From contig OX638322.1 of assembly GCA_951812575.1 (NCBI GenBank), positions 4,592,501-4,656,500 of the forward strand: DNA of 64,000 nucleotides, written 5' to 3'. Every line of letters begins with the position of its first letter. Within the stretch, counting starts at the first letter, position 1. The notes below the pieces were generated by a model. The model saw nothing but the letters and a program-made list of their open reading frames with translations, ran no database searches and was not told where the DNA came from. Positions 10,090 through 19,072 of this stretch are shown here, piece by piece. The position numbers were made by a program, and so were the translations under genes. Origin of the DNA: Candidatus Binatia bacterium. Lineage in GTDB: Bacteria > Desulfobacterota > Binatia > Bin18.

Positions 10090-11814
10090 ATGCATGATGT
10101 TGTGATTCGTGGCGGAACCATTGTTGATGGGACCGGTAAACCGGCATTTACCGGAGACCTTGCTCTTGCGGCCGGTCGTGTCGCCGCAGTGGGCAAAGAT
10201 CTGGGTAGCGCAAAGAAAACGATTGATGCGGACGGCCTCCTGGTCACCCCGGCCTGGGTGGACGCCCATACCCACTATGACGGCCAGGTTGCCTGGGATG
10301 AGCAAATGACCCCGTCGCTGTGGCACGGCGTATCAACCGTGGTCATGGGGAACTGCGGCGTTGGATTTGCGCCCGCTACCCCGGATCGTCACGACTGGCT
10401 GATCGGATTGATGGAAGGGGTCGAAGATATTCCCGGCCCGTCATTAAGAGCAGGTTTGCCCTGGGGATGGCAGAGTTTTTCCGAATATCTGGATGTGTTG
10501 GACACCATGCCACGCACTCTGGATGTCGGCGGTATGATCACCCATGGCGCGGTTCGAGCCTTTGTCATGGGCGAACGCGGGGCCAAGAATGAACCCGCAA
10601 CGGAAGAAGATATTGCCCGGATGGCGACTATTGTCAAAGAAGCCGTACTCGCTGGCGCGCTGGGATTCTCGACCTCGCGTACTTTAGCCCATACCGCCAA
10701 CGATGGTGAACCTGTGCCCGGAACGTTTGCCAAAGCAGAAGAGCTGATAGGTATGGCCAAAGCTGTGCGATCGACTGGACGTGGCATCCTCGAAGTCGTC
10801 CCCCGTGGTGCGGGTGGGGAAAACGCAGAACTGCTGCAAGAAGTCGAAATGTTTATCCGGATTGCCCGTTCAACCGGGTGTCCGTTCACCTTCCCCTTTG
10901 TTCAGACCAACACCTACCCGGAGCAATGGCGGGAAGTGATGGCCACGAGTACCGCTGCGGTGAAGAGCGGCGTGCCCATCGTGCCCATGGTCTTTGCCCG
11001 CCCGGTGTGTGTGTTGTTCAGTTTTCAGGGAGAAAATCCGTTTGAGTATCTCCCCAGCTTTCAGCCGCTCAAAAAACTTGCGCACGATGAGAAAATGGCC
11101 GCCCTGCGCAACCCCGCGCTGCGACAAAAACTCGTCACAGAAACAGACCCCCATACAACCGGGATGTCGCTGCTCTACCAAAACGAAAAAGTCTGGGAAC
11201 GGACGTATCCCATGGGCCGGCCCCTCAGTTACGAACCGGATAGCACGCAGAGCATCGCGGCTACTGCTGCGCGGGAGAAACGTGACCCACGCGAGGTGGT
11301 CTACGATCTGATGTTAGAACAAAACGGCCGGTCTTTTTTGATGTATGCCGCATTCGGATATGCCGATGGCAACGCCGACTGCCTGCGCGAGTTGATATGC
11401 GACCCGATTACGGTCCTGGGTGGCAGTGATGCCGGCGCCCATGTGCGACAAATCATAGACGCGGGCATGCCGACATACGCCCTGACGCATTGGGTGCGCG
11501 ATAAAGCCGCCGGCGATCCAAGCCGACTGCCGCTGGAGTTTATGGTCAAGAAGTTGACGCACGACAGTGCCCGTCTCTTTGGGATGACCGATCGCGGGAC
11601 GCTGGAGCCTGGGGCGAAGGCCGATGTGAATGTGATTGATTATGCCAACCTGAGTGTCAGCCACCCGGAAATGATCTATGATCTTCCTGCCGGTATGCCG
11701 CGTTTGATGCAAACCGCGAACGGGTATGAAAAGACCTTTGTGAGTGGCGAAGTCGTGCAAGAGAACGGCACAGACACCGGCGCTCGGCCGGGGCGTATCG
11801 TGCGCAGCGCCTAG
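10090..11814 (+). CDS. N-acyl-D-amino-acid deacylase-like amidohydrolase
   Basis: A 574-residue metal-dependent amidohydrolase of the D-aminoacylase group. The N-terminal small beta domain starts HDVVIRGGTIVDGTGKP, the metal ligand motif is DAHTHYDGQ near residue 56, and a conserved aspartate sits in GGSDAGAHV. The C-terminal part again reads as the composite beta domain (GTLEPGAKADVNVID). Family members cleave N-acyl groups from D-amino acids or related amides in the cytosol. A strong ribosome site (AAGGAG) lies 9 bases ahead of ATG 10090. The neighbouring crotonase and CoA-transferase genes point to a catabolic setting. The actual substrate is unknown. Confidence 0.9.
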   Translation: MHDVVIRGGTIVDGTGKPAFTGDLALAAGRVAAVGKDLGSAKKTIDADGLLVTPAWVDAHTHYDGQVAWDEQMTPSLWHGVSTVVMGNCGVGFAPATPDRHDWLIGLMEGVEDIPGPSLRAGLPWGWQSFSEYLDVLDTMPRTLDVGGMITHGAVRAFVMGERGAKNEPATEEDIARMATIVKEAVLAGALGFSTSRTLAHTANDGEPVPGTFAKAEELIGMAKAVRSTGRGILEVVPRGAGGENAELLQEVEMFIRIARSTGCPFTFPFVQTNTYPEQWREVMATSTAAVKSGVPIVPMVFARPVCVLFSFQGENPFEYLPSFQPLKKLAHDEKMAALRNPALRQKLVTETDPHTTGMSLLYQNEKVWERTYPMGRPLSYEPDSTQSIAATAAREKRDPREVVYDLMLEQNGRSFLMYAAFGYADGNADCLRELICDPITVLGGSDAGAHVRQIIDAGMPTYALTHWVRDKAAGDPSRLPLEFMVKKLTHDSARLFGMTDRGTLEPGAKADVNVIDYANLSVSHPEMIYDLPAGMPRLMQTANGYEKTFVSGEVVQENGTDTGARPGRIVRSA

Positions 11815-11913
11815 CGACCGGTATGCCGACACCCTCAGCAGTCGAACGATCTTTGGCATTCCACAAATATATTATTTATTGTGAATATATCATAAACTTG
11901 ATACACGATACCT

Positions 11914-12204
11914 ATGCGTACCCAACCCGCAGAAAAGAAAATCCTCAGTGTCCCCGTGCCCCCCGCGTTGGATGCCTTCATTAAGGACCGGGTGAAAACC
12001 AAAGGATTTCACACGGTCAGTGAGTATGTCCGCTCCCTGATTCGGGCCGACCTCGAAGCCGCCTCCCGTCATGAGGTGGAAGCCCAACTCTTAGAAGCCG
12101 TCGAGCGGGGCGATTATCGTGAGGCCACGCCGGAATTCTGGCAACGTATGGAAACAGCAGCCACCGGGAAAGCCGCACGGAAACGGAAGCCGAAGAAGTC
12201 GTGA
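11914..12204 (+). CDS. ParD/CopG-like ribbon-helix-helix antitoxin
   Basis: A 96-residue protein with an N-terminal ribbon-helix-helix pattern (ILSVPVPPALDAFIKDRV then HTVSEYVRSLIR), typical of ParD-type antitoxins that bind their own operator and neutralise a ParE toxin through an acidic C-terminal helix (EAQLLEAVERGDYREATPEFW). The tail is lysine-rich. The stop codon overlaps a GTG start of a ParE-like frame (GTGA), the usual coupling in such operons, but that toxin is truncated. An AT-rich stretch with repeated ATATATT-like runs at about 11865-11900 is the likely promoter/operator region. Confidence 0.82.
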   Translation: MRTQPAEKKILSVPVPPALDAFIKDRVKTKGFHTVSEYVRSLIRADLEAASRHEVEAQLLEAVERGDYREATPEFWQRMETAATGKAARKRKPKKS

Positions 12205-12371
12205 AGCGACGGCTTTTCATTGAGCGAGCAGCGGAAGCTGACCTGTTAGAAACCGCTGCCTATATACGAGAAAAGCGCCCAGCCTCTGCGCCGCAGTTTG
12301 TCACTGCTGCTCGGGAAGCATTTGACCTCCTCGCTGAGCAGCCCGGTATCGGGCGGCCCTCCTCTTTCTGA
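12201..12371 (+). pseudogene. Truncated ParE-like toxin
   Basis: A 56-residue frame starting at GTG 12201, overlapping the antitoxin stop by 4 bases. It reads FIERAAEADLLETAAYIRE, then a helix ending in AREAFDLLAEQPGIGRP, which is the N-terminal two-helix half of RelE/ParE toxins. The family normally continues for another 35-45 residues of beta sheet holding the conserved LRVLHGARD-type end. Here a TGA follows four codons after GIGRP, and neither other forward frame carries the missing part before the glutathione transferase gene begins 45 bases on. The toxin half is therefore probably deleted and inactive. Confidence 0.7.
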
Positions 12372-12416
12372 CTCACCCTGGTATTGCAAATTACTGTACC
12401 AAAGGCTCGTTTTGGG

Positions 12417-13169
12417 TTACAGCTCCAAAGGCATTTTGAAGTAGGTGTGCATGATCCGGTCGCGGTGTTCCAACAATATGGGATCGACCGCGGCGGCGAC
12501 CTCGGCTGGCGTGTTCTCGAACATGGGCCGAATGGACAGGTCGAGCAAGATGTCTTCGGGCGATTGGAGGGCAACGAAGTTACTAAACGCGGCCCAGTAA
12601 AAATCGGCGGCCGTAACGGCTTGTCCGATAATGTAATCGCTCCCGCGGGCTTTTTGCGCTTTGAGGGTCGCGGCGAGTGCTGTCATGAAGGCGATGACTC
12701 GCGGATTGGCAAGCTTCGCGTCCGCATCGCGGTAGCCATATTTCAAACCGAATGCGGACGGTCCGGTTGCGTCATCAGCCGGACGCATCATATCGAGCCG
12801 TCGGTTCCAGCCGAAACCAAGCTCGCCGCAAATCTCGTGACCGATGCCGAACAATTGAACGCGCTCGGCTGCGTTTTCCGGCACGAGCGGCTTGTCCGGC
12901 GCGAGCCGTTCGAGCAAAAGCAAAATATCATCCCAACGGTTGATTGGTTTTTCGTCGTTCCAGGCAACTACCGGCCCGCTGTTCGTACCCGCCCACGCCA
13001 GCAGCTCGGGGTTTTCCTGCATCGGTCTTTGCGGCCCGAGCGTAAAGTCCAAGGACTTGTACTCCATCATCGCCTTCACAGCGACGCCCCAGGCGCTGGG
13101 CATCCCTTGCACTAAAATAAGACGGAGGCCATCCGCGTTGATGGCTTGATTGATGTCAACATAGTCCAT
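12417..13169 (-). CDS. Glutathione S-transferase-like protein
   Basis: A 250-residue protein with a thioredoxin-like N-terminal half (LRLILVQGMPSAWGVAVKAMMEYK, then NSGPVVAW for the cis-proline loop) and an all-helical C-terminal half containing SDYIIGQAVTAADFYWAAF, which matches the N-capping/hydrophobic staple region of GST C-terminal domains. It likely uses or binds glutathione, but the catalytic residue is not evident. A textbook ribosome site AGGAGG lies about 9 bases before the start. It is the last gene of a minus-strand run of LLM, LLM, CaiB and GST genes, so a role in the same catabolic pathway or in detoxifying an intermediate is plausible. Confidence 0.75.
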   Translation of the reverse strand: MDYVDINQAINADGLRLILVQGMPSAWGVAVKAMMEYKSLDFTLGPQRPMQENPELLAWAGTNSGPVVAWNDEKPINRWDDILLLLERLAPDKPLVPENAAERVQLFGIGHEICGELGFGWNRRLDMMRPADDATGPSAFGLKYGYRDADAKLANPRVIAFMTALAATLKAQKARGSDYIIGQAVTAADFYWAAFSNFVALQSPEDILLDLSIRPMFENTPAEVAAAVDPILLEHRDRIMHTYFKMPLEL

Positions 13170-13272
13170 TGCTTGTCTCCTCCTATCTTCGATTACGAAA
13201 TCTTTCGCATCTCTCTTTAACGAAATTGCAAGTCGCCCGCTACCCGTGCCCGAACTTCACGTGTCGTGAACA

Positions 13273-13327
13273 GCTCCGACTCTTTTTCATCCGTTGACCG
13301 GAACGGCTGTTTCAGGGTCTTCAAAGC
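13273..13327 (-). pseudogene. Short remnant of an AarF/UbiB-type gene
   Basis: On the minus strand the bases here encode LKQPFRSTDEKESELF, which matches LKQPFQSADEKEQERF near the N-terminus of the AarF/UbiB gene at 7534-8895. At DNA level about three quarters of 55 positions agree with 8745-8800 by eye. The rest of the gene is absent: upstream lies the end of the CaiB gene and downstream nothing similar. It is best read as a diverged fragment of a duplicated or lost paralogue. Confidence 0.5.
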
Positions 13328-14472
13328 TCGTTCAAGAGCTCGGCACGCTGCCCATCGAGCTCGGGCGGTCCGCGGCGAATCGACGGAGCCTCCCCGTTTA
13401 TCCGTAGTGGAGAGGCGAAAGTCCGGGTGGTTGCACCGTTGGGGAGCGTTAACGGTTGGACCCACCCCATCTCGACAACCTGCGCGTCTGACAATGCTTC
13501 AGCGTACGTATTGGTGGGGCCGCACGGGACTCCCCGAGCTTCAAAGGTTTCAAGCCAGTCGGCCACAGTACGGGTGATGAACGCCTTTTCGAGGATTTCT
13601 TTGAGCACCGTCTGGTTGGCCGCGCGATCGGTCGTCGTGAGAAACCGAGGATCGACCGCCAGGTCCGGCTGGCCGACCTCCTCGCAGACGATCTGCCACA
13701 GCTTGTTATTGCCGGCGGCAAGTACAAAATTGCCGTCCTTGGCCCGAAACAGATCATAGGGCGCATTCCGGGGATGCGCCGCGCCGAGTTTCCGGGGATT
13801 TTTTCCAGTTCCAAAAAATTCGCTGGTTTGGAGGGCGGCAATAGCCATACTCACGCCCATCATCGGGACGTCAATATGGCCGCCAGGTCCACCCGCCCGG
13901 ACTCGGGTCAACAAGGACGAGACGGCAAAGGCGGCATACAGGCCGGCGGCAAAGTCCGTTAACGGCACCCCGCATTTGACGGGCGCTCCATTCGGGTCTC
14001 CGGTCACGCTCATGATCCCCGCTATCGCCTGTATCGTGACATCGAAGCCACCCTGCTGGGCACGCGGACCACTTTGCCCAAAGGCTGACAGCGAGCAGTA
14101 GATCAGCTTCGGGTGCGTCTCGGCGAAGTCCTCATAGCCGAGCCCGAGACGCCCCATCACCCCAGGCCGGTTGTTCTCGATCACAACATCCGCACTCTGG
14201 ACCAATCGGCACGCCACGTCGTTATCGGTCGCGTCTTTCAAATTCAACGCGATAGAACGCTTATTGCGATTGAGTGAGGCAAAGTTCTCACTAAACCCGC
14301 CCGTTATCGGCGGCCATTGACGCAGAGTGTCACCTTGCCGTGGCTCAACCTTCACCACGTCCGCACCAAAATCTGCCAGCAGCATGCCGCAAAAAGGACC
14401 GGCCGCCACATTGCAAAACTCAATCACTCTGACACCCGCGAGGGGTTGCATTGATCCTGCCGTGCGATTCAC
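13321..14472 (-). CDS. CaiB/BaiF family CoA-transferase
   Basis: A family III CoA-transferase of about 383 residues. It shows LAGVRVIEFCNVAAGPFCGMLL-type N-terminus (seen as VIEFCNVAAGP), ADFGADVVKVEP, SLNRNKRSIALNLK and IENNRPGVMGRLGLGYEDF. The catalytic aspartate lies in CGVPLTDFAAGLYAAFA. Such enzymes move CoA between carboxylic acids through an aspartyl-CoA anhydride. I place the start at GTG 14472 because AGGAGG (14482-14487) sits 9 bases upstream; an ATG at 14451 is the next choice. The gene follows two LLM oxidoreductases on the same strand. The acid acted on is not known. Confidence 0.9.
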   Translation of the reverse strand: MNRTAGSMQPLAGVRVIEFCNVAAGPFCGMLLADFGADVVKVEPRQGDTLRQWPPITGGFSENFASLNRNKRSIALNLKDATDNDVACRLVQSADVVIENNRPGVMGRLGLGYEDFAETHPKLIYCSLSAFGQSGPRAQQGGFDVTIQAIAGIMSVTGDPNGAPVKCGVPLTDFAAGLYAAFAVSSLLTRVRAGGPGGHIDVPMMGVSMAIAALQTSEFFGTGKNPRKLGAAHPRNAPYDLFRAKDGNFVLAAGNNKLWQIVCEEVGQPDLAVDPRFLTTTDRAANQTVLKEILEKAFITRTVADWLETFEARGVPCGPTNTYAEALSDAQVVEMGWVQPLTLPNGATTRTFASPLRINGEAPSIRRGPPELDGQRAELLNEL

Positions 14473-14546
14473 TGCCTCTCTCCTCCTGACCCAACCGCAT
14501 CGCGGCCGCGGTTGGCGAGATTCAGACTTCACGTTCCCCGTACCGC

Positions 14547-15740
14547 CTACGAGCAGCCGGGATGTCCACCCCCACTCTTTGGCAGTGCATGGCGCAAGTC
14601 GGCTTGCTGCATAAGGGGCAAAACAGTGGTGATAAAATAATCGAGGTCTGGCCCGAAGTCGAAGAAATTGACCTGCACCCCATCCACGCCAGCCTGACGC
14701 AGGCGTACGAACCACTCCACGATCATTTCCGGTGTCCCCACGAGATGGAGATTGCCCCCAACTGCCCACTCGAGCGCGCTATGCTGACGCCACGAAGACT
14801 GGTCCCCACCCATGAAGGCGTTGAAGAAGTTTGTGACTGCCACCTCATCACGTTCATCCCGAATCCGCTGATACCACGCCTGCGCCTCTTTCTCAGTTGG
14901 GCGACAAATCACATGCGGATTAACGAGAATCTTGACCTCTCGGCCTTTTTTCCGGGCTTGCGCCTTGATCGGCCCAATGCGCTGGGGTAAGGACGCGCAA
15001 GCCTTGTCCGGGTCAGCTCCCGTAGGCGAAGTCGCAAAGATAATATCCGCGTGACTGGTGGCATAGTCCATACCCGCCGGCGACGAGCCGGCACTGACCA
15101 AAACGGGCAAGCCATTCACGGGTTTGGGCGCAACAAAAGCGCCGGCCGTCTTGTACCACTCGCCGACATAATCGAGGTTTTTATCCTCAGTCCACAGGCG
15201 CTTCATCACGGTCGTGAATTCATCCGCCATAGCGTAGCGTTGATTGTGTGGGAATGCTTCCTGGCCAAACATCCCGGCTTCGTCCGGCCGATAGCCGGTC
15301 ACGACATTCAGGCCCCAGCGGCCATGACTGATATGGTCGATGACGGCTCCATATTTCGCAATGTGTAAGGGATGCCAGCCGTAGAGGACATGGACCGTTG
15401 AGATGAGCAGGACATTGCGGGTCAGCGGAGCAAGTGCGGCACTGGTGATAAAGGGATCAATTGAGTGCTCACGAAAATGAATGTCACCTCCATAGCCGCC
15501 CTTGCCGAGCCAGGTGGCCAGGGCAAAGATGAGGTCAAAGCCGGCCTCGTCAACCCGGACGGCGAGTTCGGCGTTGTACTCGAAGGTCCACGAGGTCTGC
15601 CGGGGCGCTTTCGATGGTGTCCAGGCGCCTTGTTGGTGAGGCATGAACAGCCCGAGCATAAGCGGTTGGCGGACCGCTCGCTCAAACGAGGTGAGGCCAT
15701 CGAGCTGTTGCAGAGAGGGTGCGGAGCTGATGCGTGTCAT
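14547..15740 (-). CDS. LLM-class flavin-dependent oxidoreductase
   Basis: A bacterial luciferase-like (TIM barrel) monooxygenase of 397 residues that would use reduced FMN. Typical features are the DEAGFDLIFALATWLG strand/helix, the HISHGRWGLNVVTGYRPDE motif shared by RutA/alkanesulfonate/NtaA-like enzymes, and LPVLVSAGSSPAGMDYA. ATG 15740 gives MTRISSAPSLQQ before the fold. It lies downstream of another LLM gene and upstream of a CaiB CoA-transferase on the same strand, so the three may form an operon that oxidises and activates an organic substrate. The substrate is unknown, and a separate flavin reductase would be needed. Confidence 0.88.
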   Translation of the reverse strand: MTRISSAPSLQQLDGLTSFERAVRQPLMLGLFMPHQQGAWTPSKAPRQTSWTFEYNAELAVRVDEAGFDLIFALATWLGKGGYGGDIHFREHSIDPFITSAALAPLTRNVLLISTVHVLYGWHPLHIAKYGAVIDHISHGRWGLNVVTGYRPDEAGMFGQEAFPHNQRYAMADEFTTVMKRLWTEDKNLDYVGEWYKTAGAFVAPKPVNGLPVLVSAGSSPAGMDYATSHADIIFATSPTGADPDKACASLPQRIGPIKAQARKKGREVKILVNPHVICRPTEKEAQAWYQRIRDERDEVAVTNFFNAFMGGDQSSWRQHSALEWAVGGNLHLVGTPEMIVEWFVRLRQAGVDGVQVNFFDFGPDLDYFITTVLPLMQQADLRHALPKSGGGHPGCS

Positions 15741-15827
15741 GGCTCTCTCAGCCGGCAAGCAGGGCACGGGCTTCAGTGGTCTGGCCCGACAGCTGTCGCT
15801 ACCCGGCCTCGCCACAAAGGCCGGCCT

Positions 15828-17051
15828 CTACCCATCGTCCAAAGCTGGTGCGTCCAGCTCGGGCAGCACTTCGGTCATGAACACACCCAGCTCCTCCAGC
15901 ATAAGCTCTTTGGGACAGTGCGCGTAGTGCCAGATGAGCGTGATGTACTCGCACGGCAGTGAGGCGTAGATATGGCGCCATTCCGCTTTCAACTGCTCCA
16001 CCGTGCCGCCCAGGAAAATCCCACTGTCCTTCATGCTCTGGAGCGTGGCCGCCTGGGTGTCGAACTTGGGGATGCCGTCGTAGAAGGTCGAGTAGTGTTG
16101 GACCCACATTTCGTAATCGTAGCGTAGCAACTTGTCGGTAAATTCCTGTTCGTCGCGCCCGAGATGAATCCAGCGCGCGATATTCTGTCGGGCGCCCAGC
16201 GGATAATCCATGCCGGACGCACGCCCCTCTTCAACATATAGTGTGGCGAAGTTCACCAGGGTATCGAGTGCGGTGAAATAGGTCGGCCGAAAACCGTGTT
16301 GGGCCAGAAAGGGCACCGAGGCGGCACTGCCGCTCATCGGGACGAACACCCGCGGATAGGGGTCGCTATACGGGCTCGGCACCACGCTCACCCGGCGAAT
16401 GGCGCCGTCGGGTCCGAGTTCTCCCGGTGCGCCGGCAGATTCGATACTCTTGCGCGCCGGGTAGCCGCGTACCCCGGTTTCATACGGATACGGGATCTCG
16501 TAATGCGACTGCTTGGTCGCTACAGACTCCTGCTGCCAGCACTGGAGCAGTATGCGTGTACTCTCCTCGAACATCTCCCGGTTGCGTTGGTCCGCCTCGC
16601 TACCGTCCGACACGGTTGCAACGGCATTGACATGCTGCCCCAGGGTGTCCATCCAGCGAGACTGGTAGCCCCGCGTCAGGCCCACAAAAAAGCGGCCCTG
16701 GGTCATATGATCCAGGATGGCGGTTTCCTCGGCCACCCGAATCGGATCGCGGGTCGCCATCACATAGCCGAGAGCGCCGACATAGGCGTGCTTCACCTGA
16801 GTCGCCCACCACGCGTTCAGGACGCCGGGGTTCGGACCCAGCTCATACCCCTCGGAATGCAAGTGGTGCTCAATGGTGCTAATGCCCCACACGCCCATTT
16901 CGTCGAGCTGTTTCACCAGGTCGAAAGTCTCATGCAGCACCTCATGGTACACGTCACGGTTGCGGCCCAGCGGGCGCTTGCGCTCACGGTCGGCACGGTC
17001 CTCGGCCGGAAGTACGGGGTAGATTTGTACAATCACTTTTGGTGTTGCCAC
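15828..17051 (-). CDS. LLM-class flavin-dependent oxidoreductase
   Basis: Second luciferase-like flavoenzyme, 407 residues. It has the barrel segments MGVWGISTIEHHLHSEGY, AILDHMTQGRFFVGLTRGYQ and VFVPMSGSAASVPFLAQHG. It belongs to a different branch of the LLM family from the neighbouring gene and the two are only distantly alike. I choose GTG 17051 as start because AAGGAG precedes it by 7 bases and the fold begins within a few residues; an upstream ATG would add an unlikely extension. A candidate promoter lies at 17186-17213. It leads the run LLM-LLM-CaiB-GST. Confidence 0.87.
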   Translation of the reverse strand: MATPKVIVQIYPVLPAEDRADRERKRPLGRNRDVYHEVLHETFDLVKQLDEMGVWGISTIEHHLHSEGYELGPNPGVLNAWWATQVKHAYVGALGYVMATRDPIRVAEETAILDHMTQGRFFVGLTRGYQSRWMDTLGQHVNAVATVSDGSEADQRNREMFEESTRILLQCWQQESVATKQSHYEIPYPYETGVRGYPARKSIESAGAPGELGPDGAIRRVSVVPSPYSDPYPRVFVPMSGSAASVPFLAQHGFRPTYFTALDTLVNFATLYVEEGRASGMDYPLGARQNIARWIHLGRDEQEFTDKLLRYDYEMWVQHYSTFYDGIPKFDTQAATLQSMKDSGIFLGGTVEQLKAEWRHIYASLPCEYITLIWHYAHCPKELMLEELGVFMTEVLPELDAPALDDG

Positions 17052-17185
17052 GTTGTGCTCCTTTGTGTGGTCGGCATCCCACCTACGGTAGGCGTGCCCA
17101 TTCAGTTCCACAGCGGCGACCGAGGGTCCGCGCGTCACTCCCAACGAGGTGGTCCACCACGCACCATTCCTCTATGGCCAAGGGT

Positions 17186-17213
17186 ATCATACTCCTGTCG
17201 TGTTCCAGAGCAA
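17186..17213 (-). promoter_or_regulatory. Candidate sigma-70 promoter for the LLM-LLM-CaiB-GST run
   Basis: On the minus strand TTGCTC and TATGAT are separated by 16 bases, about 135 bases ahead of the GTG start at 17051. The -10 hexamer is good and the -35 moderate. Seen by eye only. Confidence 0.35.
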
Positions 17214-17291
17214 TATGAGGTGTGCCAGGGCAGCGGGCCACCCTATTGCACACAGGCTGGTGTCACGGCCGCTACTGGAATGGCCGGGCGT

Positions 17292-18062
17292 TCAGCTCTT
17301 GTCGGCTTGCTCAGCGTTTGGCCGATTGATCAGAGTGGCCGCGGCCGCCGCACCAAATCCGTTATCGATATTCACCACCGTCACGCCCGCCGCACAGGAA
17401 TTGAGCATGGCCAAGAGGGCGGCGACGCCACCGAAACTGGCACCGTAGCCGATACTCGTTGGCACCGCGATGATGGGCCGATCCACCAGCCCACCAATAA
17501 CACTCGGCAGCGCGCCTTCCATACCGGCCACCACAATCAAAACTGACGCGGCCCGGAGTCGGTCCAGATTATCAAACAGGCGATGCAGGCCGGCAACACC
17601 GACATCGTATAAACGCTCGACCGTATTGCCGAGCCACTCGGCCGAAATCACGGCTTCTTCGGCAACGGGAATATCTGCGGTACCAGCCGCGACTACCAGG
17701 ATAGACAACGACGTCTTGGGAGTTGGTTGTTCGCCCAGGGCGCCGATGCGGGCCTCCGGATAGTACACCAGGGCGGGCAAGGAAGTTTGGACCTCCTGAG
17801 CTTTTTTTTCATCCAGACGCGTAATCAGCGCGGGCTGTCCGTTCTCAACCAGACGTGAGGCAATGGTGGCAATCTGTTGGCTCGTTTTTCCCGGCCCCCA
17901 AATGACCTCGGGAAAGCCTTTACGCAACGTCCGGTGGTGATCGATCCGAGCAAATCCCAGGTCTTCAAAAGGCAGTTGCTTGAGCCGTTCAAGCGCATGC
18001 TCGACAGGTAACACCCCCTGTTGCACTTGGGCGAGCATTTCAGCCAGGCGGTCTCGTGTCAT
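17292..18062 (-). CDS. larB: Nickel pincer cofactor biosynthesis protein LarB
   Basis: LarB carboxylates and hydrolyses nicotinate adenine dinucleotide to give the dicarboxylated pyridinium precursor of the nickel-pincer nucleotide of lactate racemase and related enzymes. The 256-residue protein has the family's N-terminal helical part and a PurE-like C-terminal domain with LSILVVAAGTADIPVAEEA, DVGVAGLHRL, VAGMEGALPSVIGGL and the SIGYGASFGGVAALLAML loop. The start overlaps the thiL stop by 4 bases (ATGA), so it is the last gene of the grpE-dnaK-dnaJ-thiL-larB string. No larC, larE or larA is present in the window, so the cofactor's user is elsewhere. Confidence 0.92.
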   Translation of the reverse strand: MTRDRLAEMLAQVQQGVLPVEHALERLKQLPFEDLGFARIDHHRTLRKGFPEVIWGPGKTSQQIATIASRLVENGQPALITRLDEKKAQEVQTSLPALVYYPEARIGALGEQPTPKTSLSILVVAAGTADIPVAEEAVISAEWLGNTVERLYDVGVAGLHRLFDNLDRLRAASVLIVVAGMEGALPSVIGGLVDRPIIAVPTSIGYGASFGGVAALLAMLNSCAAGVTVVNIDNGFGAAAAATLINRPNAEQADKS

Positions 18063-19066
18063 GGTCTGCTCTGCGTAAAATGATTAAATCCGGTAAACTC
18101 GCTCGCGGCCCGCGGCCCGTCCGGTAACACGACGGTAACCCCGTCTGCCCGGGGCACGAGCGAGCCGATGCGTGTGATCGCACAGGCGTTTTTGTCTGCG
18201 ATCTCCTGGATCCCGGGACGTGCCGTAACCGGCGCGCTAAAGAGCAACTCGTAATCCTCCCCACCAGTCAAGGCCAGTGCCCAATCCTGTGTGCCCAGAA
18301 GCGTCCGATACCCCTCCGACAGCGGGACCGTCGGGGCTTCGACAACAGCACCGACTTGGCTCGCTTCGCACAGATGACCCAAATCCTGGAGCAGTCCGTC
18401 ACTGACATCAATCATAGCGGTCGCAAGATGTCGGACCGCGAGTTCTTTTCCGACTGCGACACGGGGGGTCGGGCATAAGAAGCGTTGTTTCAGGTGTCGG
18501 ACAGCAATGCTCTCAGAATCTCCGGTCAATTCCCTGGTGAGGAGACGTAACCCTAAGGCCGCATCACCCAGAGTCCCCGTCACGTACACCTCGTCATCAA
18601 CGTGCGCGCCGGAGCGAGCGATCAGCCCGTGCGGTGTCTGCCCCAGCAGGGAGACGGAAATCATAAAAACAGGAGCCGCACTCATATTGCCACCGATAAG
18701 CGTGGTTCGCATCTGCTGGGCGGCATCAAGGAATCCGTCAAAAAAGGCGTCCAGGTCTTCGACCGCACAGTCTTGGGGGACGCCCAGACTGAGGAGGGCG
18801 AAGGCCGGCTCACCGCCCATCGCCGCCACATCGCTCGCGTTGACGGCAAAGGCTTTCTGCCCCAAGACAAAAAAAGGGGTCCACTCACACTGGAAGTGGA
18901 CACCGGCAATCATGGCGTCCGTGGTCAACACCGTGAGCCCCGGAAGCGAGAGGGCGGCGCAGTCATCACCCACGCCGAGCTGAATCCGAGGGTCGTGGCT
19001 GGCGCGTGGCAAGCGCTCACGCAGGCGGCGCAAAAAGGGAAACTCACCGAGGTCCCGTATGTTCAT
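18059..19066 (-). CDS. thiL: Thiamine-monophosphate kinase
   Basis: ThiL phosphorylates thiamine monophosphate to thiamine diphosphate with ATP. The 335-residue sequence has the signatures GVGDDCAAL, TTDAMIAGVHF, AVNASDVAAMGG(E)PAFALLSLG, GGNMSAAPVFMISVSLLG, DVSDGLLQDLGHL and TGGEDYELLFS, all conserved in the PurM-like fold of ThiL. Length is normal. It begins 6 bases after the dnaJ stop and ends overlapping larB, so it is co-transcribed with chaperone genes. The link between thiamine synthesis and the chaperones looks like operon packing rather than a functional tie. Confidence 0.95.
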   Translation of the reverse strand: MNIRDLGEFPFLRRLRERLPRASHDPRIQLGVGDDCAALSLPGLTVLTTDAMIAGVHFQCEWTPFFVLGQKAFAVNASDVAAMGGEPAFALLSLGVPQDCAVEDLDAFFDGFLDAAQQMRTTLIGGNMSAAPVFMISVSLLGQTPHGLIARSGAHVDDEVYVTGTLGDAALGLRLLTRELTGDSESIAVRHLKQRFLCPTPRVAVGKELAVRHLATAMIDVSDGLLQDLGHLCEASQVGAVVEAPTVPLSEGYRTLLGTQDWALALTGGEDYELLFSAPVTARPGIQEIADKNACAITRIGSLVPRADGVTVVLPDGPRAASEFTGFNHFTQSRP

Positions 19067-19072
19067 ACCCGC

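Noticed and set aside
16296..17546. Long open frame (416 codons) antisense to the second LLM gene
   Set aside because: It crosses the LLM gene, the gap and the end of larB with arginine/histidine-rich low-complexity sequence; a shadow frame.
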